64,000 nucleotides of DNA, from assembly GCF_001428895.1 (NCBI RefSeq), contig NZ_LMJA01000002.1:62001-126000 (forward strand). Direction: 5' to 3'. The notes beneath the pieces were generated by a model. It was given only the letters and a program-made list of their open reading frames with translations, searched no databases and was not told where the DNA came from. Positions 51,190 to 59,409 of this stretch are shown one piece after another. The stretch comes from Mycobacterium sp. Root265. GTDB taxonomy: Bacteria > Actinomycetota > Actinomycetes > Mycobacteriales > Mycobacteriaceae. The translations under genes were made by a program, and so were the position numbers. Numbering within the stretch: the first letter of the stretch is position 1; every line of letters starts with the position of its first letter.

Positions 51190-51838
51190 CAGCGGCGCCG
51201 CCCGAGCAGCCCGCCCGCGGTCTGCAAATCGGTCACCAGATCGGCGAACGCGGCGTCACGCCGGTCGGCCGGCCCACGCAACACTGATGATGGGTGCGGG
51301 GTGGCCACGACATCGAATTCGTCTTCCGGTGGGTGCAACACCTCACCGCGATGAGCGGTAAGTCGAAAGTCGTTACCCAACAATGCTTTTGCGGCAGTGG
51401 CTCCGAGGAGTACCACGACGTCGGGATCGATGACGCCGAGTTCGGCGAACAGCCACGGACGGCAGGCGACGACCTCCGTGCGGCTGGGCGTCTTGTGGAT
51501 CCGGCGCTTGTTCCCGGCGCGCGGGTGAACTTGAAGTGTTTGACGGCGTTGGTCACGTAGACCTGTTCGCGGTCGATGCCCGCTTCGACCAGTGCCTTAT
51601 TCAGCAGGCGGCCGGCGGGTCCGACGAACGGCTCGCCCGCGCGGTCCTCCTGATCGCCTGGCTGCTCGCCCACCAAGACGAGTCGCGCGGACGAGGGGCC
51701 GGCACCGAACACCGTCTGATCGGCGTCGCGGTACAACTCGCATCCGCGGCATCCCCGTGCCGCGTCGGCCAGCGTGCCGAGGTCGCGGGTCGGCGGTATG
51801 AAGTCCTGCGCTCCTGGGTGCACCACTGAGACGGCCAT
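51189..51838 (-). pseudogene. udgX: UdgX-type uracil-DNA glycosylase, disrupted by a 2-base insertion
   Basis: From ATG 51838 the frame reads as a family-4-like UDG: C-R-G-C-E-L-Y (iron-sulfur cysteines), then G-E-Q-P-G-D-Q-E-D, the UdgX motif, then V-T-N-A-V-K-H-F-K-F-T-R. After T-R-A the frame is lost. In another frame the sequence continues with K-R-R-I-H-K-T-P, the UdgX-specific loop whose His attacks uracil-DNA covalently, and on to P-H-P-S-S-V-L and a TGA at 51189. The gene is 650 bases, two more than a multiple of three; removing one GC from the GCGCGC run at 51517-51522 gives a continuous protein of 215 residues. UdgX excises uracil and stays bound covalently. As written, the catalytic part is not translated. 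Confidence 0.82.
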
Positions 51839-51899
51839 ACGAACGGATACCCGTCTTCGGGCGGTGCATTCCTGGTGCGCCCGAATTCTGGAGCTACCG

Positions 51900-52427
51900 T
51901 TGGCACCTGTGATCTTGTGGCTCAACGGCACGCACGGTGTGGGTAAGACGACGACCAGTCGGCTCGTGCAGCCGCTGGTGCCGAATTCACGTGTTTTCGA
52001 CGCCGAGATGGTCGGCGAAATGCTGATGAACCTCGTGCCTGGCCTGCCCGAGACGGACAACTTCCAGCATTGGCCACCGTGGCGTCCGCTCGTGGTGGAG
52101 ACAGCCCGCCGCGTCCTCGAGTACACCGGCGGAACGCTGGTGATACCGATGACTGTCCTCATCGAGGCGTACTGGATTGAGATCAGCACCGGCCTCGCGC
52201 AGTACGAGATCCCGCTGCGGCACTTCGTGCTTCACGCTGACCCTGACACCCTGCGCGCGCGTATCGAAGGCGACACCGTGATGGGTCCATCACCGTTCCG
52301 GATGGACCACCTGCAGCCCTATGCGGAAGCGGCTCGCATCTGGCTGCACGACGTGGCCGAGGTGGTCGACACCACGCACCGCACGCCCGACGAGGTCGCC
52401 CAGCAGATCGCGAGCGCGGCCCGTTGA
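51900..52427 (+). CDS. P-loop NTPase/kinase-like protein (TmrB-like)
   Basis: A 175-residue protein with Walker A N-G-T-H-G-V-G-K-T-T-T at about residues 8-18 in the first strand, the pattern of TmrB/AAA-type small P-loop proteins. A later H-A-D-P-D-T-L-R-A-R-I segment is the lid with Arg. Members include ATP-binding tunicamycin-resistance proteins and small kinases; the substrate here is unknown. The start is TTG 51900, with GGAG six bases upstream; GTG 51909 is an alternative. It diverges from the broken udgX gene. Confidence 0.8.
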   Translation: MAPVILWLNGTHGVGKTTTSRLVQPLVPNSRVFDAEMVGEMLMNLVPGLPETDNFQHWPPWRPLVVETARRVLEYTGGTLVIPMTVLIEAYWIEISTGLAQYEIPLRHFVLHADPDTLRARIEGDTVMGPSPFRMDHLQPYAEAARIWLHDVAEVVDTTHRTPDEVAQQIASAAR

Positions 52428-52476
52428 ATCGCCGGTTTTCGGGGCGATATGACTTTCGCTGACGTGATACTGCCTG

Positions 52477-52513
52477 CAGTACCACCTGAGTCGTAGTACT
52501 TCAGGTAGTACTG
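52477..52513. terminator. Hairpin between convergent TmrB-like and VOC genes
   Basis: CAGTACCACCTGA (52477-52489) pairs with TCAGGTAGTACTG (52501-52513) with one mismatch (C against A) and an 11-base loop. It lies between stop codons of convergent genes and can serve both directions. A GTTT follows on the plus strand. Confidence 0.55.
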
Positions 52514-52567
52514 GTTTCCCGAAGGTCACATCGGTGCGGGGGGCGATAGTGATGGGACAGAAAGTGT

Positions 52568-52939
52568 TCAGACGGTTTGGCGATACTGGACCAAGCAGAA
52601 CTCGTGTCCCTCCGGGTCCAGCATGTTCAGGACGACACCCTCGTCGTAGTCGTGACGCATGCCGGTCCACCGGCCGCCGAGGCTCTCCACCTGCGCCCGT
52701 CCGGTGTCGATATCGTCCACCTCGATGTCGAGGTGAAGACGAGCCTTGGTCGACTTCGGCTCGGGTACCCGCTGGAAGGTCAGCCGGGGCGTAGGGCCTG
52801 ACCGAGATCCGAGAGTCGCCCATCCGGCATCGTCACCGTGCTCAGTCGTCGGCGCCAGTCCGAGCAGCCGGCCCCAGAAACGCGACATGCGGGCCGGATC
52901 GACACAGTCGATCGTCACGCCAGACCACCGGTTGACCAT
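52568..52939 (-). CDS. VOC (glyoxalase/bleomycin-resistance-like) protein, intact
   Basis: A 123-residue VOC protein. It has the full order of elements: V-T-I-D-C-V-D-P-A-R-M-S-R-F-W-G at the start, L-T-F-Q-R-V-P-E, then R-L-H-L-D-I-E-V-D-D, and L-D-P-E-G-H-E-F-C-L-V at the end. The His in L-H-L-D and Glu in E-F-C are typical metal-ligand positions. The substrate is unknown; family members include glyoxalases, dioxygenases and drug-binding proteins. The start is ATG 52939. It serves as comparison for the deleted VOC gene at 50.2 kb. Confidence 0.86.
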   Translation of the reverse strand: MVNRWSGVTIDCVDPARMSRFWGRLLGLAPTTEHGDDAGWATLGSRSGPTPRLTFQRVPEPKSTKARLHLDIEVDDIDTGRAQVESLGGRWTGMRHDYDEGVVLNMLDPEGHEFCLVQYRQTV

Positions 52940-53023
52940 CCGTCGAGTGTGGGTGCTGCGCACGGGATCGGCGAGCTTTTATTTCGTGGCGCCCACACTC
53001 GGGCGGGCCGTAGGGTCCAGGCG

Positions 53024-53329
53024 GTGAGGCGGCGCGATGAATTCGACGAGCGAAACCTCGCGCTCGCCGACCTGTTGCAGGAGTGGGACGTGCTCGGTGT
53101 GTATCAATGGGACGACCGTCCGCGAGACGATGAGGAGTACGACGACCTCGTCGAACCCATCCGGGAGTGGCTGGAGAGCGGCGCCGGTCCCGACGAGCTG
53201 AGCGCGCGTCTTGTCCGGCGTCTGGAAAGCCATTACGGCCTCGCTGCGGGCAGTGAGTCGGCGGAGATCGCCTTCGCGCGCCGCATCCATGCGTGGTGGT
53301 CACGCGCTGAGGGCGGCGTCGATCACTGA
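53024..53329 (+). CDS. Small acidic hypothetical protein
   Basis: A 101-residue protein from GTG 53024 (V-R-R-R-D-E-F-D-E-R). It is rich in Asp and Glu, predicted helical, with D-L-L-Q-E-W-D-V-L-G-V-Y and a C-terminal A-R-R-I-H-A-W-W. I do not recognise a family, but codon use is coherent and the length without stop is significant. The C-terminal bases overlap the convergent Ddn-like gene by seven. Confidence 0.65.
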   Translation: MRRRDEFDERNLALADLLQEWDVLGVYQWDDRPRDDEEYDDLVEPIREWLESGAGPDELSARLVRRLESHYGLAAGSESAEIAFARRIHAWWSRAEGGVDH

Positions 53330-53838
53330 CCGCGGGTCAGCCGGAACATCGGTATCCGGCGGCCGATGGCCGCCGTCTTGACGAGGTACTCGGTGTAGCC
53401 GGCAAACACCTTCTCGGCCAGGGCATACAGGCGGGCGTACTCATCCGGATCGGTGACCTCGATGGCGCAGAATTCCTCGTCGCCGAATTCGCACTCGGGC
53501 TGAGCCCGCAGGTTGTAGGCCCACGCCGGGTGCGTGACTCCGCCTCCGTTGGAGGCGATCACGATGGGGTCGGATCCGTCGTGGAAATAGGTGAGCTGCA
53601 CCTGTCGTGGTTGCCCTGACTTCGCGCCGGTCGTCACCAGCGGGGCGGTGGCGATCCACCCGATCTTCCCCGGGTAGCGACCACCGGTGGCGCGAAACAG
53701 CAAGGGATCGATCGCGGATCCGAGCCGCAGCCCGTAGGTACGCCCCAGCCGGCTCCGCCCGAACCAGACATTGGCCCGGTACATCAGACCGCGCTCCTTG
53801 TGCGGATCGACGTAGTGCAATGGGGTTCGGAACGGCAT
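53323..53838 (-). CDS. F420-dependent nitroreductase/quinone reductase family (Ddn-like), copy 2
   Basis: A 171-residue paralogue of the protein at 49.7-50.2 kb. Shared marks are the start H-Y-V-D-P, L-V-T-T-G-A-K-S-G-Q, L-T-Y-F-H-D-G-S-D, G-G-V-T-H-P-x-W, E-V-T-D-P-D-E-Y and L-Y-A-L-A-E-K-V. It would bind F420H2 and reduce a quinone or nitro compound. The start ATG is at 53838. The two copies are 3.5 kb apart in the same direction. Confidence 0.88.
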   Translation of the reverse strand: MPFRTPLHYVDPHKERGLMYRANVWFGRSRLGRTYGLRLGSAIDPLLFRATGGRYPGKIGWIATAPLVTTGAKSGQPRQVQLTYFHDGSDPIVIASNGGGVTHPAWAYNLRAQPECEFGDEEFCAIEVTDPDEYARLYALAEKVFAGYTEYLVKTAAIGRRIPMFRLTRGQ

Positions 53839-53907
53839 GGTTCCACGGTGCGCGCACCGGCGCGGCCGGGATCGAGTAGTGCGCTACTCGACCTTGTCGG
53901 TCCAGGG

Positions 53908-54624
53908 TCAGCCCGCAGCGGGCGGTGCCGAATCGACGATGACCGCGATCTCATCGGTCAACGAGTACCCCGGCGCCAACGAGAGGCTGTCGCCGCTCCA
54001 GAACTTGCCCGGGTCGAAATAGTTCTCTCGTTTCTCGGTGCTCAGCAGCGCCATCTCCTCGTAGGTGATGGCCACCGTCTCGGCGCAGTACGCGGTCTCG
54101 AGGCCTTCGGATCGCCGGCGCCGCTTGTCCCGCTCGGCGGATTCGCGAACCTTGCGGTGGATGATCGGCAGCCCGCGGGTGAAATCGCTGACGATGGGCA
54201 GCCGTCCGCGCAGCCAGCGCCCGGTCAGCCGGGCCGTCGACGGGAAGGCGGTGCCGTTCATCCGGGCCACCACCTTGAGCATCTGGTCTTCCTGCTCGCG
54301 AGAGGCGGGCGGGGTGAGCTGACGCAGCCAGGCCTTCTGGCCGTATTCATGCACCCAGCGCTCCACCACCTCGCGGGCGTCGTTGAGCTGGACGCCGCGG
54401 TGATGGGTGCCGGTCCACAGGTCGAGCAACTTCTGGCCGAGTTCGGCATGCCAGATCAGCGGCGGCAGGTCGTCGATCGCGACCGTCATGCCGACGTGGT
54501 TGACCGGCGCATTCGTCAGGGCCTGAATCGCCCGGTCAGGGCCCGAGCCGCCGCGAAACAGCCAGATATCGCCCGTCCGGGTCTCCTCGAGCGCCCGTGA
54601 CAGGGACACCGTATTCGCGTTCAC
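53908..54624 (-). CDS. Permuted papain-fold (YiiX/NlpC-P60-like) hydrolase
   Basis: A 238-residue protein. An N-terminal G-D-I-W-L-F-R-G-G strand is followed by N-H-V-G-M-T-V near residue 43, which supplies the catalytic His, and the nucleophile appears late in Y-C-A-E-T-V-A near residue 178, the circular permutation typical of the YiiX/YaeF group. The middle part is helical and basic. No signal peptide. Members are probably amidases or lipases acting on lipids or peptidoglycan; the substrate is unknown. It diverges from a small membrane protein gene. Confidence 0.75.
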   Translation of the reverse strand: MNANTVSLSRALEETRTGDIWLFRGGSGPDRAIQALTNAPVNHVGMTVAIDDLPPLIWHAELGQKLLDLWTGTHHRGVQLNDAREVVERWVHEYGQKAWLRQLTPPASREQEDQMLKVVARMNGTAFPSTARLTGRWLRGRLPIVSDFTRGLPIIHRKVRESAERDKRRRRSEGLETAYCAETVAITYEEMALLSTEKRENYFDPGKFWSGDSLSLAPGYSLTDEIAVIVDSAPPAAG

Positions 54625-54651
54625 GACCGCAGCTTAGGCAGAATCTCGCCT

Positions 54652-54822
54652 ATGAAGGGCATCTGGAAGTGGATCGGGCTCGCTGGTGTCGCCGGGGTCG
54701 TGGCCGGCGGTGCGCTGGTCGCACGGGATCAGCGCATCCGAAAGGCGTACACCCCCGACGACATCCGGGCCCGGCTGCACCAGCGCCTGGATCAGGCGAA
54801 CGGGTCTACCAGCCCTCAGTGA
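54652..54822 (+). CDS. 56-residue single-pass membrane protein
   Basis: A short frame from ATG 54652 to TGA 54820-54822. It starts M-K-G-I-W-K-W-I-G-L-A-G-V-A-G-V and has a hydrophobic helix at residues 8-24, then a basic helix (R-D-Q-R-I-R-K-A-Y-T-P-D-D-I-R-A-R-L). I recall similar small mycobacterial proteins. It overlaps the convergent aminotransferase fusion gene by 17 bases. The function is unknown. Confidence 0.65.
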   Translation: MKGIWKWIGLAGVAGVVAGGALVARDQRIRKAYTPDDIRARLHQRLDQANGSTSPQ

Positions 54823-57652
54823 GCACCCGGTCGAGGGTGTCGGCGTAGAAGTCCGCGCCCGCGATGTCAATGCACAACGGGGGCTTGGTCTTCAGGATGT
54901 TCTGGTGATCTCCGGTGGGCTGGATGATCACGCCGAGCTCCAGCATGCGCTCGCAGATCGCCATCGTCTCCGCGGCGGCGGGCTCCAGCGTCGTGGCATC
55001 GCGGATCATCTCCACCCCTAGGTAGAGCCCCATCCCGTGCACGGTGCCCACGATCGGGTGCTTGTCGCGCAATGCCAGCAGCCGGGACTTCAGGTGCTCA
55101 CCGACCCGTAGCGCGTTGTCCTGCAGACCCTCGTCGTGCAGCACGTCGAGCACCGTCAGCCCGATGGCGCAGGACAGCGGGCTGCCGCCGGTGGAGGAGA
55201 AGAAATACCCCTGCGAGCGGAACGCATCGGCGATCGCGCGGGTGGTGATCACCGCGCCCAGGGGATAGCCGTTGCCGGTGGCCTTGGCGACCGACACGAT
55301 GTCGGGCACCACGTGCTGCTGCGGGAACCCCCAGAACCAGTGCCCCAGGCGTCCGTAACCGACCTGCACCTCATCGGCGATCGCCACCCCGCCGGCCGCA
55401 CGTACCGCCTCGTACACCTGGTGCAGGTATCCGTCCGGCAGCGCCATGCCTCCGGCATTGCCGTACACCGGTTCACAGATGAACGCCGCCGGCGGGCGCC
55501 CCTGCGCGGTCATCGCCTCGATCTGCGCGACGGCGTCGCCTGCGTAGCGATGCGCCTCGTGGCCGCGGTATTTGCCGCGGAAGCTGTTCGGCGACTCCAC
55601 GGTGTGCACCCAGTCCGGGCGGGTGGCCAGCGCGTTCGGATTGTCCGCTGTGGACGTGGACACCGCGTCGGTGGCGTAGGTCCACCCGTGATAGGCCTCG
55701 CGCACGGCGATGACATCGCGGCGCCCGGTCACCGCGGTGGCCAGCCGGATCGCGAGATCGCTTGCCTCCGAACCGGAATTCACCAGGAAGACGGTGTCCA
55801 GCGGGTCCGGCAGTGTCGCGGCGATCCGCTCGCTGAACTCCACCACCGCTGAATAGTTGAACCGTGAATTGGTGTTGAGTCGGCGAAGCTGCGCCGACGC
55901 CGCGTCGGCGACCCGGGGATGGGCATGTCCGAGCACCGTGACGTTGTTGACCATGTCGAGGTAGACGCGACCGGTCGTCGACATCAGATAGTGCCGGTGT
56001 CCGCGTTCGATCTGCGGGGGATTGCGGTAGTAGCGCTCCTGCACCTTGGCGAAGCTGTCATCGCGGCGCTCCAGCAGATCGCGCTGCAGATCGTCGGTGA
56101 GCGGTTCGAGGCCCAGAACCGTTCGCGGATCGCGGGATAACGCCAACCATCCGGGTGCGAGCTCGGCCGCGGTGAACTCCGGTGCCGCCGGGGCGCCGGC
56201 CGGGCGCACCGCCAATCGGGTCCAGCGGCCCTGCCCGATCACCCCGAGATGTTCGCCGGCGTGCACGTGGCCGGGTGCGGTGCTGGATTCGACGCCGGTG
56301 AGGGTCAGCTCGAAGTCCAGCCCCCGCAACGTGATCCGGTCATCGGAACGCTCCACCACCTCCCCGTCCCACGGGGCCAGCACCCGGGTGGTGACGGCCG
56401 GCCACAACCCGATACCGGTCTCGACGACGTCGGGGCTGCGCTGGGAGAGCAGGGGAGCGCGGTTCAGTCGTGGTCGGCCGAACCGGGTGAGCACCAGCCC
56501 GGCGCCGGCGCGCAGCGCCGCGGCCGCGAGCTCGTCCTCGTCGTCCAAGGTGTCCGAAAGGTCGAGTGTGAAAACGGATTCCGGCTCCAGGTCGGAGATC
56601 AACCGGTTCTCGATCGGCACCTCGGGGGTGGCCGGTGCCAATCCGAGTTCGGCGGCGATCAACGCCGACATCACCTCCATCGGTACGGAGGTGGCCTGGT
56701 CGAACATCAGCCACTCGTCATCGGACTGTTCGACGATGTAGGCGTTGTCCGGGTCGAGTGCGCCCTGCTGGGCACCGCTGACAATGAGCACCGCGGTGCG
56801 CAGCACCAGCAGCGGCCACAGCACCTCGGCCTCGGCCGGGCGCAGCGGGCGCACCGCGTGGAATGCCTTGACACCGGGCAGGATCGACGTCGGATCGCTG
56901 CCGGGGTGGCCGAGCACGGAGGACAGCGTGATGGCCAGTTCGGAGACCGCCCAGGTGTGCGACAGATCGCCGAAATCGATGATGCCGTCCGGTAGACCTG
57001 ACGGCCCGGCCACGACGTTCGCGTCGGTCAGGTCCAGATGCACCGCTTGGCGTGGCAGGTCGTCGGCGTGGGTCGCGATCCACGACCACGCCTCGCGGGC
57101 GGCGGCCAGGATCTCGTCGCGTTGTCGCGGCACGTGCGCGATCAGTTGTTCGACGACGTCGTTGCCGTAGCGCAGGTCCCATTGCAGGATCCGGTCCAGA
57201 CCGGGGTGGCTGAACCCGTCGAGGGCGCGGCTCACCCGGGCGGCGAGTTCACCCATACCTGCGACGATGGATGGGGTCAGATAGCCACGCTCACTGAGGG
57301 TTCCGCCGGCCAGGTAGGGCAGCAGCCGCACGGTGCCCGGTGGTTGCCCGTCGGCGGTCCGCAGAGGTGTGGCGACCCGCAGGTCGGGGTGGGTGCGCGC
57401 GATCAGCTCGGCCGCGGCGTCCTGGGCGGCCAGTTCGGTCTCGGTGAATGCCGGGTTGGCGATCTTGAGCACCGCCACCGCGGTGCCGCCCTCGGACACC
57501 AGGAAGTTGCAGTCCTGCTGACTGCCCAGGGATTTCACCTCGCCGCGGGAGCCGTACCGGCCGGCCAGCAGGTCGGCGGCCTGCTGCTCGGTGACCTGGG
57601 GTGCCGGGAGGGCCGGCTGCTCAAGGAAGTTGAAGCCTGCCACGTCGTTCAC
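54806..57652 (-). CDS. Kinase-barrel-PLP transaminase/lyase fusion (APH domain + class III aminotransferase)
   Basis: A 948-residue three-part protein. Residues 20-320 form an aminoglycoside-phosphotransferase-like kinase (catalytic H-L-D-L-T-D-A-N near residue 205, metal site D-F-G-D near 227). Residues 400-480 form a small beta domain like an M23/lipoyl barrel (G-L-W-P-A-V-T-T-R-V-L-A-P-W-D-G). Residues 530-948 form a class III PLP enzyme with D-E-V-Q-V-G-Y-G-R near residue 765 and the PLP lysine in V-A-K-A-T-G-N-G-Y near 795. The same domains occur as separate human enzymes, hydroxylysine kinase and phospholyases of phosphohydroxylysine or phosphoethanolamine, so a phosphorylate-then-eliminate cycle on an amino alcohol is likely. 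GTG start, coupled to the upstream hydrolase gene. Confidence 0.9.
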   Translation of the reverse strand: MNDVAGFNFLEQPALPAPQVTEQQAADLLAGRYGSRGEVKSLGSQQDCNFLVSEGGTAVAVLKIANPAFTETELAAQDAAAELIARTHPDLRVATPLRTADGQPPGTVRLLPYLAGGTLSERGYLTPSIVAGMGELAARVSRALDGFSHPGLDRILQWDLRYGNDVVEQLIAHVPRQRDEILAAAREAWSWIATHADDLPRQAVHLDLTDANVVAGPSGLPDGIIDFGDLSHTWAVSELAITLSSVLGHPGSDPTSILPGVKAFHAVRPLRPAEAEVLWPLLVLRTAVLIVSGAQQGALDPDNAYIVEQSDDEWLMFDQATSVPMEVMSALIAAELGLAPATPEVPIENRLISDLEPESVFTLDLSDTLDDEDELAAAALRAGAGLVLTRFGRPRLNRAPLLSQRSPDVVETGIGLWPAVTTRVLAPWDGEVVERSDDRITLRGLDFELTLTGVESSTAPGHVHAGEHLGVIGQGRWTRLAVRPAGAPAAPEFTAAELAPGWLALSRDPRTVLGLEPLTDDLQRDLLERRDDSFAKVQERYYRNPPQIERGHRHYLMSTTGRVYLDMVNNVTVLGHAHPRVADAASAQLRRLNTNSRFNYSAVVEFSERIAATLPDPLDTVFLVNSGSEASDLAIRLATAVTGRRDVIAVREAYHGWTYATDAVSTSTADNPNALATRPDWVHTVESPNSFRGKYRGHEAHRYAGDAVAQIEAMTAQGRPPAAFICEPVYGNAGGMALPDGYLHQVYEAVRAAGGVAIADEVQVGYGRLGHWFWGFPQQHVVPDIVSVAKATGNGYPLGAVITTRAIADAFRSQGYFFSSTGGSPLSCAIGLTVLDVLHDEGLQDNALRVGEHLKSRLLALRDKHPIVGTVHGMGLYLGVEMIRDATTLEPAAAETMAICERMLELGVIIQPTGDHQNILKTKPPLCIDIAGADFYADTLDRVLTEGW

Positions 57653-58518
57653 TTGCCGATGAACCTCACGACGATCTCGGTGAAGGCGTCGTTGTCGTCA
57701 CCTGCGGCGGTGTGGCCTGCCTCGGACAGTTCGACGAATTCGGCCGCGGGGACCTTCTGTAGAAAGTCGCGCACGCCTTCCTCGGACACCACGTCGGACA
57801 GCTTGCCGCGGATCAGCAGGATCGGCACCGACAGGTTGGTCGCGGCCGCCTCCAGCTTGTCGGCCCGGGCGAACGGGTCATCTCCCGGCTTGGTGAGAAA
57901 CGCCGGATCCCAATGCCAGTACCAGCGGCCGTCGCGCAGCCGGAGGTTCTTCTTCAGGCCTTCGGTGCTGCGGGGTTTCGGGCGGTGCGGCAGGTACGCG
58001 GCGATGGCGTCGGCAGCCTGCTCGAGCGAATCGAAGCCGTGGATGTGGTTGAACATGAAATCGCGGATGCGGGCGCTGCCGTCCTTCTCGAACCGTGGCA
58101 CCACATCGACCAGGACCAGCTTGGTCACCAGTTCCGGGCCCGCCTCATGGGCGGCCTGGATGCCGGTCAACCCACCCATGCTGGCGCCGACCAGGGCCAC
58201 GGGCCTGCCGATCTGGTAGAGCACCTGCAGGATGTCGGAGCTGAGCGTCTCGACGTCATAGCTGGCGGTCGGGGAGCGGTCGCTGTCACCGTGACCGCGG
58301 CTGTCCAGCGCGACGACGTGCATCCCGCGGTCGGCGAGGATCTGGCCGGTGTTCTTCCAGGAATGCCGGTTCTGCCCGCCGCCGTGCAGCATCAGCACGG
58401 TCGGGCCCGAGTCCGCTGTCACGGTGTCCCGGTTCCATTCGTCGGCGACCAACGTGAGGTCGTCGACGCCGCGGAACGATACGGTCTGGGGTGCGCTGTT
58501 TGCCACGCTCACGGACAT
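57649..58518 (-). CDS. Alpha/beta hydrolase, coupled to the kinase-transaminase gene
   Basis: A 289-residue alpha/beta-hydrolase: oxyanion H-G-G-G-Q-N near residue 45, nucleophile elbow G-A-S-M-G-G near residue 110, an Asp in the later strand and E-A-G-H-T near residue 267 as His. Resembles epoxide hydrolase/haloperoxidase-type enzymes; the substrate is unknown. Its stop overlaps the next start (GTGA), so the hydrolase and the kinase-transaminase probably act in one pathway. It diverges from the TetR gene 90 bases away. Confidence 0.87.
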   Translation of the reverse strand: MSVSVANSAPQTVSFRGVDDLTLVADEWNRDTVTADSGPTVLMLHGGGQNRHSWKNTGQILADRGMHVVALDSRGHGDSDRSPTASYDVETLSSDILQVLYQIGRPVALVGASMGGLTGIQAAHEAGPELVTKLVLVDVVPRFEKDGSARIRDFMFNHIHGFDSLEQAADAIAAYLPHRPKPRSTEGLKKNLRLRDGRWYWHWDPAFLTKPGDDPFARADKLEAAATNLSVPILLIRGKLSDVVSEEGVRDFLQKVPAAEFVELSEAGHTAAGDDNDAFTEIVVRFIGK

Positions 58519-58593
58519 CCTCTCGCCGGCCTGGCGCTCACGTTACTGACCTGCCGACCCCAACTGGTGTGGGGTCAGGGGTGCACAAGTCAC

Positions 58594-58599
58594 TAGACT
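58594..58599 (+). promoter_or_regulatory. -10 element TAGACT, probable leaderless start of the mce-linked TetR gene
   Basis: TAGACT ends 8 bases before the GTG at 58608. No convincing -35 is visible. Motif and position only. Confidence 0.35.
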
Positions 58600-58607
58600 T
58601 GGAAGCC

Positions 58608-59222
58608 GTGCAGTCAGTGCCATCAGCGGGATCCAGCGCCGTGGAGCGCGACCGCATCATGGAGGCGACCTTCGACTGTCTGTCCGAACCGCATGAGGGT
58701 CCGGTGCACGTCTCGGCGATCCTGGCGCGGGCCGAGGTCTCCAGCCGAGCCTTCTACCGGCACTTTCAGTCCAAGGACGAGCTCTTCCTGGCGATGCTGG
58801 AACAGGTGACCGAGCGGCTGGCGGTGCTTCTCGACGAGATCGCCGGTACCGCGTCCCCGGATCCGGTGGATCAGCTCCGCGCCTGGCTGGACCAGATGTT
58901 CACGCTGGCCAGCGACGCCGATCTGCACCGCTATCTCGCCGTGCTGGACTGCGACGAGATGCGTTCGGCCAAGGGCTACCGGGAGGCGCGCGAACTGTCG
59001 CGGGCCCGCCGTGAGGGCTCGCTGGCAACCATTCTGCGCAGCGGTCATGCCGAGGGAGCGTTCCCGCTGGCGGAGCCCGAATCGGATGCCATCGCGATCG
59101 CGGCGCTGGTGAGCCGGGAGCTGACCTCGGCAAGGATCTTCGATCCGGCACAAATTCCGCTGTCCCGGGCCCGTGTCGAGGGATTCACGCTGCGTGCGCT
59201 GGGGGTTGTCGGCAAAGTGTGA
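58608..59222 (+). CDS. TetR-family regulator next to the mce operon
   Basis: A 204-residue TetR protein starting at GTG 58608. The HTH lies at about residues 18-62, with V-S-A-I-L-A-R-A-E-V-S-S-R-A-F-Y-R-H-F and the familiar K-D-E-L-F. The ligand domain is helical. Its neighbours are a divergent hydrolase gene and, 187 bases downstream, the first gene of an mce operon in the same direction. Regulation of either is plausible (mce operons are often under TetR or FadR-type control), but I see no strong operator. Confidence 0.87.
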   Translation: MQSVPSAGSSAVERDRIMEATFDCLSEPHEGPVHVSAILARAEVSSRAFYRHFQSKDELFLAMLEQVTERLAVLLDEIAGTASPDPVDQLRAWLDQMFTLASDADLHRYLAVLDCDEMRSAKGYREARELSRARREGSLATILRSGHAEGAFPLAEPESDAIAIAALVSRELTSARIFDPAQIPLSRARVEGFTLRALGVVGKV

Positions 59223-59409
59223 CGCAGACTACTGGACGGTAACTTGAGTCACCCAACCAGGTGGTCGGTGTTGTCGCTGTGAGAATCGTTATGTACGTTC
59301 TTCCGCATCCATGGCGGCGCCTGTGGTCATATCGTGTTCGGATGAGCCGGCACCGTCGAAGGGACTTCATGGGTAAGCGGATGTCGCACAGGGCGAGATC
59401 GGTTCGCTG

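Noticed and set aside
59223-59409. TetR operator upstream of the mce operon (ACCxxACCAGGTGGT)
   Set aside because: The symmetry is weak and the centre is not convincing; no claim is made beyond a promoter probably lying in this spacer.
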